A stretch of DNA of 64,000 nucleotides from Didymella arachidicola (lineage: Eukaryota; Ascomycota; Dothideomycetes; Pleosporales; Didymellaceae): NCBI GenBank assembly GCA_016630955.3, contig CM049993.1, positions 1,860,001 through 1,924,000 of the forward strand. The letters run 5' to 3'. Shown one piece after another: positions 53,370-63,750 of the stretch; the first letter of the stretch is position 1; every line of letters starts with the position of its first letter. The position numbers were made by a program, and so were the translations under genes. Under the pieces are notes generated by a model. The model was not told the DNA's origin. It saw nothing but the letters and a program-made list of their open reading frames with translations, and made no database searches.

Positions 53370-55203
53370 ACGTGAGCGGCAAGCGAAATGCGCAGGTAAG
53401 CGAAATGCGCACTTCTGCCAAGACCACACCTTCTTCCACCACTCCTCACAATGTCGCAACAATCTGATCTTGAATTACTTCCTTGTGAAGAAAGAATAAT
53501 CTTAGCTATTAAAGCAATGAAATCTAACACATCCTTAAGCCAGCGACGCGCTGCTGCTATCTACAACGTTCAAGAAAGCACTCTTCGTACGCGACGCGCT
53601 GGAAAGCCTTCACGACGCGATATCTCAGCCAACTCATCAAAGCTCTTAAGGCATGAAGAGGACACGATTGTGCAGTATATAAGGAAGCTTGATGCGCGAG
53701 GCTTTGCCCCTACGCTTAGCTACGTGCGAGAGATGGCCAACCAACTGCTAGCTGCTCGTGGTGGTAACCAGGTTGGAGAAAAATGGGCTAGGAACCTTAT
53801 ACGCCGGAAGCCTGAGATCAAGTCTCAAGTAACTCGACAGAGGGATCACCAGAGAGTCCTGTGCAGCAATCCGGCTGTTGTCAGCCCCTGGTTTGACCTT
53901 GTACGCAACGTTAAAGCCAAGTATGGGATCCTGGACGAAGACACCTACAACTTTGACGAGACTGGCTTCCAGATAGGCGTTGGAGGGTTAGTTAAGGTAA
54001 TCACTGCCTTAGAGAGACGTTTGAAGCCAATTGGTATCCAGCCTAGTGACCGTGAGTGGATAACTCTGATCGCTTGCATCAACGCCATAGGGTGGTCTAT
54101 CCTACCCTTCTTCATCCTCAAAGCAAAGCACCACGACAAGGCCTGGTATCACAACAACCCACCAGATTGGAGGATTGGCGTCAGCAAGAACGGCTGGACC
54201 ACTAACGAGCTTGGTCTTGCCTGGCTAAAGCACTTTATCCAGCATACAGAGGCTCGTACAGTAGGCAGTCACCGGCTGCTCATTATTAACGGCCATGAGA
54301 GCCACAAGTCGCTTGATTTCCAAAACCTCTGTGAGGAAAGCAAGATTATTGCTCTCTGCATGCCTCCACACGCCTCCTATATCCTGCAGCCGCTTGACGT
54401 TGGGTGTTTTGCCCCCCTGAAGCAGGCGTACAAGAAGGAAATCAGGGGCTTGGCAGACAGCCACATCAACCATGTTGATAAAAAAGCCTTTCTAGCAACG
54501 TTTCTAGAGGTGTACGACAGGGCCATCTCAAAGAGCAATATCTTGTCTAGTTTCAGAGCAACTGGCTTGGTTCCACTTAACCTAGAAGTGGTGCTATCAA
54601 AGCTTAAAGTTAAGCCTTGTACACTAACTCCACCAGCACTAGGGCCTACTGCCTGGCAACTAAAAACACTAAGCAACGCTATAGAGATAGACAGCTAAAC
54701 GACGCTAATTATCAAGAGGATAAGGGACTATAAGAGTTCCTCACCTAATTCTATTATTGAGATGATTCTGCAGGTTAAAAAGGGGTCAACTTTGAAGGAC
54801 CATTCACACACGTTACTTGAAGCTAGAGTAGCCAAGCTTGAAGCAGCCAACAACGCTGCTTCTAAGCGTAAGAAGCGTAAGAGAAAGCGGATCCAAGCAG
54901 GTGGGACTCTATCACAGGCTGAGGCAGAGGAAATAGTAAGGCAGAGAGACGCTGAGGCAGAGGCAGAGGCAGAGAGGATGCAGGCAGGTGGTAGCAGCAA
55001 GGGTATCCGCCACTGCAAGACGTGTGGCGAGGCAGGACATAATAAGCGCACGTGCAAGAAAGATGCAGCAAAAGTAGAGGATTAATTCTAGCTATTGTAC
55101 GTCTTTATTGCTTCGTAGGGTGTTGAGATATTCAAGTACAAAGGTTAATTGGGTGTAGAAGTGCGCATTTCGCTTACCTGCGCATTTCGCTTGCCGCTCA
55201 CGT
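53370..55203 (+). mobile_element. Fot1/pogo-like transposon, copy 3 (1834 bp)
   Basis: TA-flanked (53368-53369 and 55204-55205). The inverted ends start ACGTGAGCGG and contain two iterons AAGCGAAATGCGCA in each end, followed by CTTCTGCCAAGACC on the left. It is the most divergent sibling in both ends and protein. Confidence 0.92.
53451..55085 (+). pseudogene. pogo transposase, copy 3, one stop and one catalytic change
   Basis: An open frame of 415 residues ends at TAA 54696-54698 (EIDS-stop-TTLIIKRI); beyond it the same frame continues to 55085 with a Glu/Ala-rich helix and the knuckle CKTCGEAGHNKRTC. The stop could come from CAA. The second catalytic Asp reads Asn (LLIINGHESH against LLIIDGH in intact copies), a G-to-A change. 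FDETGF and LQPLDVGCF are intact. The copy is thus probably inactive although it is otherwise well preserved. Confidence 0.88.
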
Positions 55204-55790
55204 TATATATTTTTCTATATTAGGTTTCTAGTTAAATAAACTTTAGCTTAGAGATCTATAGGTTTTTATATATAGGTTTAAGTCCTATACTAGTTTCTAT
55301 TATTTTATACTATTAAAGTAGTTTATAGTAGTTATTAAGATTTTCTTTTAGTTTCTATATATTTTCTAAGTCTAGGTATCCTAACTATCTAACTAGGTAC
55401 TTGTTACTATTACTTTTATTATAATATTATATTATTTTTTTTAACTTTCTACTAGTTCTAGCTATCTACCTAGTAGTAGAAATCTTTCTAGGTTAGTATT
55501 CTAGAGTTAGCTAGTTCTTATAGTAAGATATAGAATACTAGGTAGATTTTTATATTCTTAGGTAGTATAAGTTAGTAGTTAACTAGGCTAATCTACTTAG
55601 TAATAAAAAATAGTCTAACTTTAATCTTATCTAGTTTTTTTATTAGTTAATATATATATAAGTTTTTTATAAGGATATATAATATAGGTGTATAGTAAGT
55701 AGGCTAGCTAGGTAAATAGGCTACTCTAATAAACTATTAGGCCTACTAATTGCAATTATATAATACTACTATATTATACTATAACCTATA
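55204..55790. repeat. AT-rich RIP-type relic
   Basis: TA-rich, no open frames, no recognisable parent. Confidence 0.5.
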
Positions 55791-57655
55791 ACGTACCTCA
55801 CGGGTAAGTGGGCCACCCTGTCTAGTGGGCCACTTTTGCCAAGACCACACCAAACTTCACATTAAATTGTAGTATAGTAACAGCACCTCGCGTATGGGGG
55901 TTCTGAGGAAGACGTCCTGGCAAGGTCTATAGTAGATAAGTGTTATTTACACGTTCGCGCGTTGTGCCCTGTCTCTCCGCACGTTCCACACCGTCGTTGG
56001 GATAGTTCACCTCCTTCAGCGCGCATCCTCTTCTTTGGCTTCTTACCATCACCACGCACGCCAAACTCCTTTAGAGCAGTTGAACGCTGTGCCTCTTCAA
56101 CTGTTATGCTCCCTCCTGTTTGAATTCGCTTCCTTTTATGTGATTTGCGCTCTGTTGCAGCTGCTAGAGCCTCTCGAAGCTCATCACGTTCCTTTCTCAT
56201 CAACGCAAGCTGGTGCGCTACCTTTGCTCCCCCCTTTGCATAGTGCTCTAGCGCGCTATACACTGAATTAGGTGAGCTGCCCTGCTGCCTCTTATACTTG
56301 TCTCGAATTAGAGTTGATTGCGACTGAAATTCAAGCAGGTTTTTGGGGGTTTGGGACTGCCAGGGCTCGTTGTTGGTAGGTAGTTGGGGTGATGGAGTCC
56401 GCAGCCTCACATTGAGGGTTGATATGACCCGTTCTGGGTCAAAGGGGACCAATCCAGCGCCTCGGAACCCTCCCTGGATGTTGCTAGGGGTGATAGTCGC
56501 GTTATATGCTGCTCTTAAGCATACTAGGAACGACTGCTTGTCTATGTGGTTGATCCGGTTGCGCGAGAGCTTGTTGACCTGATGCCCGTACTCCCGCTTC
56601 AAAGGGGCAAAACAACCCACATCAAGCGGCTGCAAGAGTTGCGATGAGTGCGCAGGCATTGTAAGAGTTACAATCTTGTTCTCTTTGCAGTATTGGGTGA
56701 ATGCTGCGGCCTGGTGGCTCTCATGGCCGTCTATAAGTAGCAAACGGTGGGTCCCATAGGTACGCTCCTTAGTATGCCTGTTAAAGTGCTTCAACCAGTC
56801 AAGACCAAGCTCGTTGTTGGTCCAGCCGTTCTCAGAGACCCCAATTACCCAGTCCTGGGGCAGATCTTTGTCCTTAGACCAGTTGGTGGTGTGGGTTTTG
56901 GCTTTAAGGATAATAAAGGGTGGAATAGCCCACCCTGCAGCATTTACGCCTAAGATTAACGTAGCCCACTCCTTATTGCCTGGCTGTATCTGCTTTGCTC
57001 GTCCTCGGTTCTCTACGTCTGCAACCACTGCTCTAGGGGTAATCTGACCCATTGCAAAGCCAGTCTCGTCAAAGTTGTACGTGTCTTCGTCCACAATGCC
57101 GTACTTAGCTTTGACATTAGCTACTAGGCTGAACCAGCCCTGTATTATCTTAGGATCCTCGCAGAGGGCTCTCTTGTAGTCATACTTGCGACTAAACTTT
57201 ACTTTTAGCCTTGGTTGACGCTTTACAAACGTACTGGGCCAATTTCGGCCAACAGGGGCCATTCCACGCTCTTGTCGCAGCAAATTGGCCATATCAGCCA
57301 CATCTGACAAGCGAGGGGGTTCTCCTCGCTGTATAAGGTAGAGAACGTGATCAACAATCGCCTCCTCTGCGTGCTCATCCAGATACCGTCGGCTAGGCAT
57401 AGAATCAACTCTTGAGGGCTGTCCAGCGCGTCGTTGGGCTAGTGTAGTTCGGGGCACGTTGAAGATAGCTGCAACGCGTCGCAGGGAGAGATTCGCATCC
57501 TGTTTGATAGCTTGAAGTGCAAGCTGTATCCGAGCTTCTTTTAACGCGTCTGATTGACCTTGTTGTTGAGGCATTAGTGTAGGGAGAGAGTTTTGGTGTG
57601 GTCTTGGCAAAAGTGGCCCACTAGACAGGGTGGCCCACTTACCCGTGAGGTACGT
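55791..57655 (-). mobile_element. Fot1/pogo-like transposon, copy 4, intact (1865 bp)
   Basis: TA on both sides (55789-55790, 57656-57657). The two ends match over the first ~60 bp: ACGTACCTCACGGGTAAG, two copies of AGTGGGCCAC, then TTTTGCCAAGACCACACC. Carries one complete transposase gene. Confidence 0.94.
55943..57574 (-). CDS. pogo/Fot1-type transposase, intact (DDE_1)
   Basis: About 543 residues from the ATG at 57574; the frame is open from 57610 without an earlier ATG. Domains: a psq-like HTH (ARIQLALQAIKQDANLSLRR), a Tc5/CENP-B-type HTH (ANLLRQERGMAPVGRNWPST), then the DDE_1 catalytic core with Asp in YNFDETGFAMGQ, LLLIDGHESHQ and LLQPLDVGCFAPLK. A basic helix (AATERKSHKRKRIQ) and a CCHC knuckle (CGTCGETGHNARTC) form the C-terminus. 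It binds the element ends and moves DNA by cut and paste into TA sites. All motifs are intact, so this copy may be autonomous. Confidence 0.94.
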   Translation of the reverse strand: MPQQQGQSDALKEARIQLALQAIKQDANLSLRRVAAIFNVPRTTLAQRRAGQPSRVDSMPSRRYLDEHAEEAIVDHVLYLIQRGEPPRLSDVADMANLLRQERGMAPVGRNWPSTFVKRQPRLKVKFSRKYDYKRALCEDPKIIQGWFSLVANVKAKYGIVDEDTYNFDETGFAMGQITPRAVVADVENRGRAKQIQPGNKEWATLILGVNAAGWAIPPFIILKAKTHTTNWSKDKDLPQDWVIGVSENGWTNNELGLDWLKHFNRHTKERTYGTHRLLLIDGHESHQAAAFTQYCKENKIVTLTMPAHSSQLLQPLDVGCFAPLKREYGHQVNKLSRNRINHIDKQSFLVCLRAAYNATITPSNIQGGFRGAGLVPFDPERVISTLNVRLRTPSPQLPTNNEPWQSQTPKNLLEFQSQSTLIRDKYKRQQGSSPNSVYSALEHYAKGGAKVAHQLALMRKERDELREALAAATERKSHKRKRIQTGGSITVEEAQRSTALKEFGVRGDGKKPKKRMRAEGGELSQRRCGTCGETGHNARTCK

Positions 57656-57759
57656 TAGTAGATATTCTTAATTACTAATATCTACTATATCTTTCTTATA
57701 TATGCGTAAGTTATGCCCTATCTTACTATAGCGCTTGTAGTGCCTTTTACTCTACTTAC

Positions 57760-58291
57760 TGTTACGAACATGAGTTGGGACTCGGGGGACGTACAGTTAT
57801 GTATGATGGAAGGAATTACAAGGCGGCACGGCGACCTCGCTGAAGGCCCAACCCCACCAGAACGACACGGGATCACACTAGTACTATTGCGGCATAGCGT
57901 CCCATTGGGACAGGTAATAACCGAACACGGGACTTTGGGACAACGGACCAATGAGAGCCACTCCTTGTCTCAGAGGTCCTACAGTCTCACGAGACTTAGT
58001 CCTATAGGACTATGAGACTCTATGAGACTTTTGTGTATATAGCAGACAGGAACACAACCCTTAAGGTTTGTGTTCAACCTAAGTTATCAAGTTTGTCTTT
58101 GGATCTCAAACCTAACCTTCGAGCTAGACAGTCTACTCTGTACTACTCATCGTTACCCTGCTCTCAAGACTGACAGATCGTATCTGTACACCTTATTGCA
58201 ACCAACCCCTTCGGCTTCCTGTTACCGTACTCATCCCCGAGAACCAATAGAATTAGTGCTTACGAGCTTTGCTTAAAGTACGACTTCAACA
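57760..58291 (+). repeat. solo LTR, type B (532 bp)
   Basis: Starts TGTTACGAACATGAG, ends CTTCAACA. Target duplication CTTAC at 57755-57759 and 58292-58296. Nearly identical to the LTR at 63219. Shares its last ~240 bp with the Gypsy LTR but has a different U3. Confidence 0.92.
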
Positions 58292-58616
58292 CTTACTTAC
58301 ACCTACTTAGGCCCTACCTTTATATATTTTCTTCTCTACCTGCGCCCTAATATTATATTAGGCTATTAAATTCTCTACCTCTTCCTTTAATAGGTCTTTA
58401 CTCTTTTAAATTCGCTTCCTTTTATATAATTTGCGCTTAAAAGCAGCCTTATTTAATACTTTAAGCTATAGCACTTAGGCTACTAATAACATCTGCATAT
58501 ATAGTAGTACTATAGTACCTCTCTATAGCTAATTAATAATCTCTACTATTAGAGTTAGTAATAATCCTTAGTACCTTTAAATATAATTATAAAGTAATAC
58601 TAATTAAGCCTCTATC
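58292..58616 (-). repeat. RIP-decayed pogo fragment
   Basis: AATTCGCTTCCTTTTATATA followed by ATTTGCGCT matches the minus-strand transposase C-terminal region near 56124-56153 in decayed form. The relic continues after the solo LTR at 59125. Confidence 0.65.
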
Positions 58617-59124
58617 TGTTGAAGTCGTACTTTAAGCAAAGCTCGTAAGCACTAATTCTATTGGTTCTCAGGGATGAGTACGGTGACAGGAAGCCGAGGG
58701 GGTTGGTTGCAATAAGGTGTACAGATACGATCTGTCAGTCTTGAGAGCAGGGTAACGATGAGTAGTACAGAGTAGACTGTCTAGCTCGAAGGTTGGGTTT
58801 GAGATCCAAAGACAAACTTTAACTTAGGATTGAACACGAACTGTAAGAGTTGTGTTCCTACGTACTATATACATACAGGTGTTCCATTCTTGTTCCATTG
58901 TTCCATAGTTGTTCCAACCTGGTACTCCCTGGAACATCGTGGGATTCTTGGAACATCACGTGACTTGTTCCATGGTGGCGTTCCGCCAAGACTTTGGAAC
59001 ATGAGGGGTTACGTCGTCATTGGTTCCGGGTGCTGACCTTCTTGAAGGCCTGCGGGTTGTCCCCGAGTGTCATCAATCCTTCCTTCTCTTATCTTCTGCC
59101 TTGCCCCGTCTCAGGTTCGTAACA
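58617..59124 (-). repeat. solo LTR, type D (508 bp)
   Basis: Minus strand; starts TGTTACGAACCTGAG at 59124 and ends CTTCAACA at 58617. Target duplication CTATC at 58612-58616 and 59125-59129. It is the preserved counterpart of the RIP-decayed LTR at 43138/52746. Confidence 0.92.
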
Positions 59125-59268
59125 CTATCTTCCTTATAGTAGTAGGTATCTTAGAGTTCTATTAGGGCTCTTCTATAAGAGGTAGTATTAGTATATAACA
59201 CTTTATATTAAGCTTTAATAGTACTACTAATAGATTATTAGGTACTAAGCTAGTTAATTTAAAGCTTA
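59125..59268. repeat. AT-rich relic
   Basis: Decayed DNA between the solo LTR and pogo copy 5, probably the same relic as 58292-58616. Confidence 0.45.
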
Positions 59269-61115
59269 ACGTAGTTTACAAGCGAGCCGTCTAACCTAAG
59301 CGAACCGTCCACTTTTCCAAGGTCTGTCTATTGCAAAGCACCTCCTGCAACACCACCACAATTTACTACAATTTATAGAACACAGAAATACTATTCAGAC
59401 GCGTCGCTATCAGATGCATCTGCAATTTCTACTGCACAGGTGCGAGCGTTGTGGCCAGTCTCGCCACAACGTCCACAGCGCCTCTGCCTACGCACCTTCT
59501 TTGCAGGCTCCCCACCATCTTCCTGCCCACCACCATCCTTTTCAGCTATCAAGTCAGCTATCTCCCCTACTGTGAGCGTCTCAGCTGTCCGAATATACTT
59601 CCTCTTACGACCCTTCACCTCTGTTGCTATCTCTACTGCCTTGCGAAGCCCTGCCATTTCCTGTCGCATTAACACTGTTTTATGACCTATCTTTGCAACA
59701 CCCTTATTAAGCTGATTAATAGCTCTAAGCAGTGGAGAAACTGGAGAATCTCTGTGCAGTCGTACACGCTCGCGAACTAGCGTTGACTGAGCCTCTACCT
59801 CACGGAGGTTGCTTGGTGTTTTTGATTCCCATCGGGTGTCCTCTGGCTTTGGTGGAGTTGGCGTGCGAAGGGCCACATTAAGCTTTAATATCACCGCCTC
59901 TGGGTTGTGAGGGACTAGTCCAGCGCCTCTAAAGCCTGCGCAGATATTATCCTTTATTATTGCCTTCTCAAAAGCTGCTTTAAAGGCTGGTAGGAAGGCC
60001 TCCTTCTTGATCTGCTTAGTGCTATACCGTGCTAAGCTACTAATCTCATTGCTGTATGCCCGCTTTAAAGGTGAAAAACAACCCACGTTAAGCGGCTGCA
60101 GCAGATAGGATGAGTAAGGAGGCATACAGAGGACAATAATCTTCTCTTCCTTATAGTATTTGTGGAACTTATGTAAGTTGTGGCTCTCATGGCCGTCCAC
60201 AATTAGCAGCCTGTGGGCACCTACACTACGCGCCTTAGTATAGGTATTAAAGTGCTTCAGCCAGGCAAGACCAAGCTCATTCGACGTCCAGCCGTTGGGA
60301 CCGACTTCAATGACCCAGTCCCGGGGTAGATTGTGGAACCAGGACGTGATCAGGACCTTGCTAGGGAAGATGAGAAAGGGTGGCAGAGCCTAGCCTTTGG
60401 CGCTGACTCCCTGGATGTCGGTGACCCACCCACAGTTGCTAGGCTGTACCCTCTTTGGGTTGTTTCGTTTCTTAGAGCCTGTAAAGACTATCTGGCCTTG
60501 TATAACCCCCATCATGAAGCTAGTCTCGTTAAAGTTGTACGTGTCGTCATCAGCAATACCGTACTTGGCCTTAGTGTTAGCGACTAGCTTAAACTAGGGC
60601 GTTATAACGCGTACATCTTCGTTTAAGGCTCGCTGACGATCGTATGGACGGCTCCTCTTAAGCTTGATCTCTGGCGTACGCGTCTTGAAGTTGTCTACCC
60701 AGTGCTTGCTAACAGGCTTCCCACCACGCTCAGCTAGCAGATTGTTGGCCATATCTTGCACCATAGCCCTTGTAGCACCTATCCCTCGCTGGTCAAGGTC
60801 AAGTATACGTTGGACCAGGGCCTCCTCTTCTAGCTTGGTCAGCTTCTTTGAGTTGGGCTCGCGATCGCGTCGACAGAGGGCTCTAGTACACTAGTCTCGA
60901 AGCGTGCTTCTTGGAACGTTAAAGGCTGCAATAACGCGTCTTTCACTCTTGTCACAATCCTTAATTATAGCCTAGATAGCAAGCTGTAATGTACTTTTAG
61001 TGTAAGATTGTTGCGCGTTGCGTTGTAATAGCATTGTAGTGTAAGCTGGGGGTAGGCTGCATTTGGTAAAGTTGGACGGTTCGCTTGGGTTGGACGGCTC
61101 GCTTGTGAACTACGT
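59269..61115 (-). mobile_element. Fot1/pogo-like transposon, copy 5 (1847 bp)
   Basis: TA-flanked (59267-59268, 61116-61117). The ends start ACGTAGTT and contain iterons AAGCGAGCCGTC and AAGCGAACCGTC, then CCACTTTTCCAAGG on the left. The ends differ at a few bases. Confidence 0.9.
59391..61034 (-). pseudogene. pogo transposase, copy 5, broken
   Basis: The start ATG at 61034 and the HTH region are soon hit by TAG (QLAI-stop-AIIKD). More stops follow, including VSAKG-stop-ALPPF near 60390 and a TAG where siblings have the Trp of GWF near 60595. The 3' half (59391 to ~60380) is open. Two catalytic Asp codons read Asn (FNETSF for FDETGF, LLQPLNVGCF for QPLDV), both G-to-A on the coding strand. 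The second Asp (LLIVDGHESH) and the CCHC knuckle (CGRCGETGHNARTC) remain. Confidence 0.88.
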
Positions 61116-61117
61116 TA

Positions 61118-61350
61118 AGAGGATATTTACCTTTAAAATTACCTTATTAAATACCTTTCTAAAGGTTGTAATAAAGGCTTTTTTATTAATCTAGCTAATA
61201 TAGTCTAGTACTAAGACTCTAATCTCCTTACTATACGCCTACTTTAATAGAGTAAAACAACCTATATTAAGTAGCTATAGGATATAAGATAAGTATAGAG
61301 GTATATATAGAGTAATTATTTTATTCTTCTTATAGATTTTTTAGAAGGTA
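61118..61350 (-). repeat. RIP-decayed pogo fragment
   Basis: Matches 59940-60170 of copy 5 with C-to-T and G-to-A changes, for example AAACAACCTATATTAAGTAG against AAACAACCCACGTTAAGCGG. A relic of the copy 5 subfamily, cut by copy 6. Confidence 0.75.
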
Positions 61351-63214
61351 ACGTACATGTACAACGAGCGGACCGGTCAACGAGCGGGCCACTTTTGCCA
61401 AGACCACACCAAAACTCCCTCCCTACACTAATGCCTCCACAACAAGTACAGTTTAACGCGTCAAACGAGCGTCAGATACAGCTTGCGCTCCAAGCTCTCA
61501 AACAAGACGCGAATCTCTCAGAGCGACGCGCTGCAGCTATCTACAGCGTCTCTCGAACTACACTACACCAACGACGCGCTGGACGACCTTCACGCGTTAA
61601 TATTATGGCCAACTTACGGAATCTAACCAGCGCTGAGGAGCAGGTGATTGTTATGCGCATACTTGAGCTGGTTACGCGAGGAGAGTCCCCCCGGCTTGAA
61701 TTTGTGGCTGATATGGCCAATTCTCTGCTGAAAGAGCGCAGTTTGGCCCCTGTTGGCCCAAGGTGGGCCAGCAGGTTTGTTTCGCGTCAGGAGGAGCTCA
61801 AAACAGTTTTTAATCGCAAGTATGACTACAAGCGAGCCCTCTGCGAGGACCCTGAGGTTATACAGGGCTGGTTCAACCTTGTAGCTACTACCAAAGTCAA
61901 GTATGGCATCCAGGACAACGACACGTACAACTTTGACGAGACAGGCTTCATGATGGGCCAGATATCCACCGGAGTTGTTGTAACAGATGCAGAGAAACTA
62001 GGACGAGCAAAGCAGGTCCAGCCAGGCAACCGGGAGTGGGTAACAGTCATTGAGGGCATTAATGCCACAGGATGGGCTATTCCACCCTACATCATCTTCA
62101 AAGCCCGCCAACACCAGTCCAGCTGGTACAAGGACAACAACCTGCCCCAAGATTGGAGTATTGCCATCTCTGAGAACGGCTGGACTACCAATGAGCTTGG
62201 TTTTGACTGGTTGAAGCACTTTGACAGGTATACAAAGGCGCGCACTGTTGGCAGCCACCGGTTGCTGATTATTGACGGTCATGGGAGCCACAACACTCCA
62301 GAATTCACGCAATACTGCAAGGATCAGAAGATTGTGATCCTATGCATGCCTCCGCACTCATCGCACCTCCTTCAGCCACTTGATGTGGGTTGTTTTGGCC
62401 CTCTGAAGAAGGCGTACGGGGTTGAGGTTAATGAGCTTATGCGCAACCGGATCAACCACATTACAAAGCAGGAGTTCCTCCCATGCTTTGTAGCGGCTCA
62501 CAAGAAAGCTATTACCCCTAGCAACATTCAAGGAGGGTTCCGAGGGGCCGGATTGGCTCCCTTTGCCCCAGATCGCGTCATATTGGCCCTGGATGTGAAG
62601 CTGCGCACCCCATCGCCACCACTCCCCCAAAACAGCCCGCTCTGGCAGTCGCAAACCCCAAGCAATACCCTGGAATTTGGGTCGCAATCAACGCTTGTGA
62701 AGAAGAGGATTCAGACGCATGTTAATAGCTCACCAACCTCTATAGTTGAAGCGTTTGAGAAGGTCTCAAAGGGGGCAGCAATTATTGCGCACAAGCTGGT
62801 TTTGGCACAACAGGAGATTACTGAGCTTCGAGCGGCTAATAAGGCCGCCACGCGACGTAAATCGCACAAAAGAAAGCGTATTCAAGCTAAGGGAAGCCTT
62901 GCGGTTGAAGAGGGCCAGCGGATAGCTGCTCTGCAGGAGTTTAGCGCGCGTAGTGATGGTAAGAAGGCAAAGAAGCAGGTTCGGGCTGAAGGAGGTGAAC
63001 CATCCCAACGACGCTGTGGACGGTGCGGAGAGAGTGGGCACAACGCGCGAACGTGCAAGAATGCTGTAGAAGAGGTCTCTTAGTAATATTACAGCTTGTT
63101 TTGCCTTATGCAGCGCCAGTTTGTAGTGTTTTGGGCCATAATAGGGGGAGTTTTGGTGTGGTCTTGGCAAAAGTGGCCCGCTCGTTGACCGGTCCGCTCG
63201 TTGTACATGTACGT
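61351..63214 (+). mobile_element. Fot1/pogo-like transposon, copy 6, intact (1864 bp)
   Basis: TA-flanked (61349-61350, 63215-63216). The two ends match over their first ~65 bp: ACGTACATGTAC, iterons AACGAGCGGACCGG and AACGAGCGGGCCAC, then TTTTGCCAAGACCACACC. Carries one complete transposase. Confidence 0.94.
61431..63083 (+). CDS. pogo/Fot1-type transposase, intact (DDE_1)
   Basis: About 550 residues from the ATG at 61431 (the frame is open from 61395). Domain order equals copy 4: a psq-like HTH (RQIQLALQALKQDANLSERR), a Tc5-type HTH (ANSLLKERSLAPVGPRWASR), catalytic Asp residues in YNFDETGFMMGQ, LLIIDGHGSHN and LLQPLDVGCFGPLK, then a basic helix (AATRRKSHKRKRIQAKGS) and the CCHC knuckle CGRCGESGHNARTC. 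It is much closer to the broken copies 1 and 2 than to copy 4, so it or a close relative could have mobilised them. No stop, no catalytic change. Confidence 0.94.
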   Translation: MPPQQVQFNASNERQIQLALQALKQDANLSERRAAAIYSVSRTTLHQRRAGRPSRVNIMANLRNLTSAEEQVIVMRILELVTRGESPRLEFVADMANSLLKERSLAPVGPRWASRFVSRQEELKTVFNRKYDYKRALCEDPEVIQGWFNLVATTKVKYGIQDNDTYNFDETGFMMGQISTGVVVTDAEKLGRAKQVQPGNREWVTVIEGINATGWAIPPYIIFKARQHQSSWYKDNNLPQDWSIAISENGWTTNELGFDWLKHFDRYTKARTVGSHRLLIIDGHGSHNTPEFTQYCKDQKIVILCMPPHSSHLLQPLDVGCFGPLKKAYGVEVNELMRNRINHITKQEFLPCFVAAHKKAITPSNIQGGFRGAGLAPFAPDRVILALDVKLRTPSPPLPQNSPLWQSQTPSNTLEFGSQSTLVKKRIQTHVNSSPTSIVEAFEKVSKGAAIIAHKLVLAQQEITELRAANKAATRRKSHKRKRIQAKGSLAVEEGQRIAALQEFSARSDGKKAKKQVRAEGGEPSQRRCGRCGESGHNARTCKNAVEEVS

Positions 63215-63218
63215 TAAG

Positions 63219-63750
63219 TGTTACGAACATGAGTTGGTACTCGGGGGACGTACAGTTATGTATGATGGAAGGAATTACAAGGCGGCACGGCGACCTCGCT
63301 GAAGGCCCAACCCCACCAGAACGACACGGGATCACACTAGTACTATTGCGGCATAGCGTCCCATTGGGACAGGTAATAACCGAACACGGGACTTTGGGAC
63401 AACGGACCAATGAGAGCCACTCCTTGTCTCAGAGGTCCTACAGTCTCACGAGACTTAGTCCTATAGGACTATGAGACTCTATGAGACTTTTATGTATATA
63501 GCAGACAGGAACACAACCCTTAAGGTTCGTGTTCAACCTAAGTTATCAAGTTTGTCTTTGGATCTCAAACCTAACCTTCGAGCTAGACAGTCTACTCTGT
63601 ACTACTCATCGTTACCCTGCTCTCAAGACTGACAGATCGTATCTGTACACCTTATTGCAACCAACCCCTTCGGCTTCCTGTCACCGTACTCATCCCCGAG
63701 AACCAATAGAATTAGTGCTTACGAGCTTTGCTTAAAGTACGACTTCAACA
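63219..63750 (+). repeat. solo LTR, type B (532 bp)
   Basis: Almost identical to 57760-58291. Flanks are TTAAG (63214-63218) and GTAAG (63751-63755), a 5-bp target duplication with one mismatch. It inserted right at the border of pogo copy 6. Confidence 0.9.
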
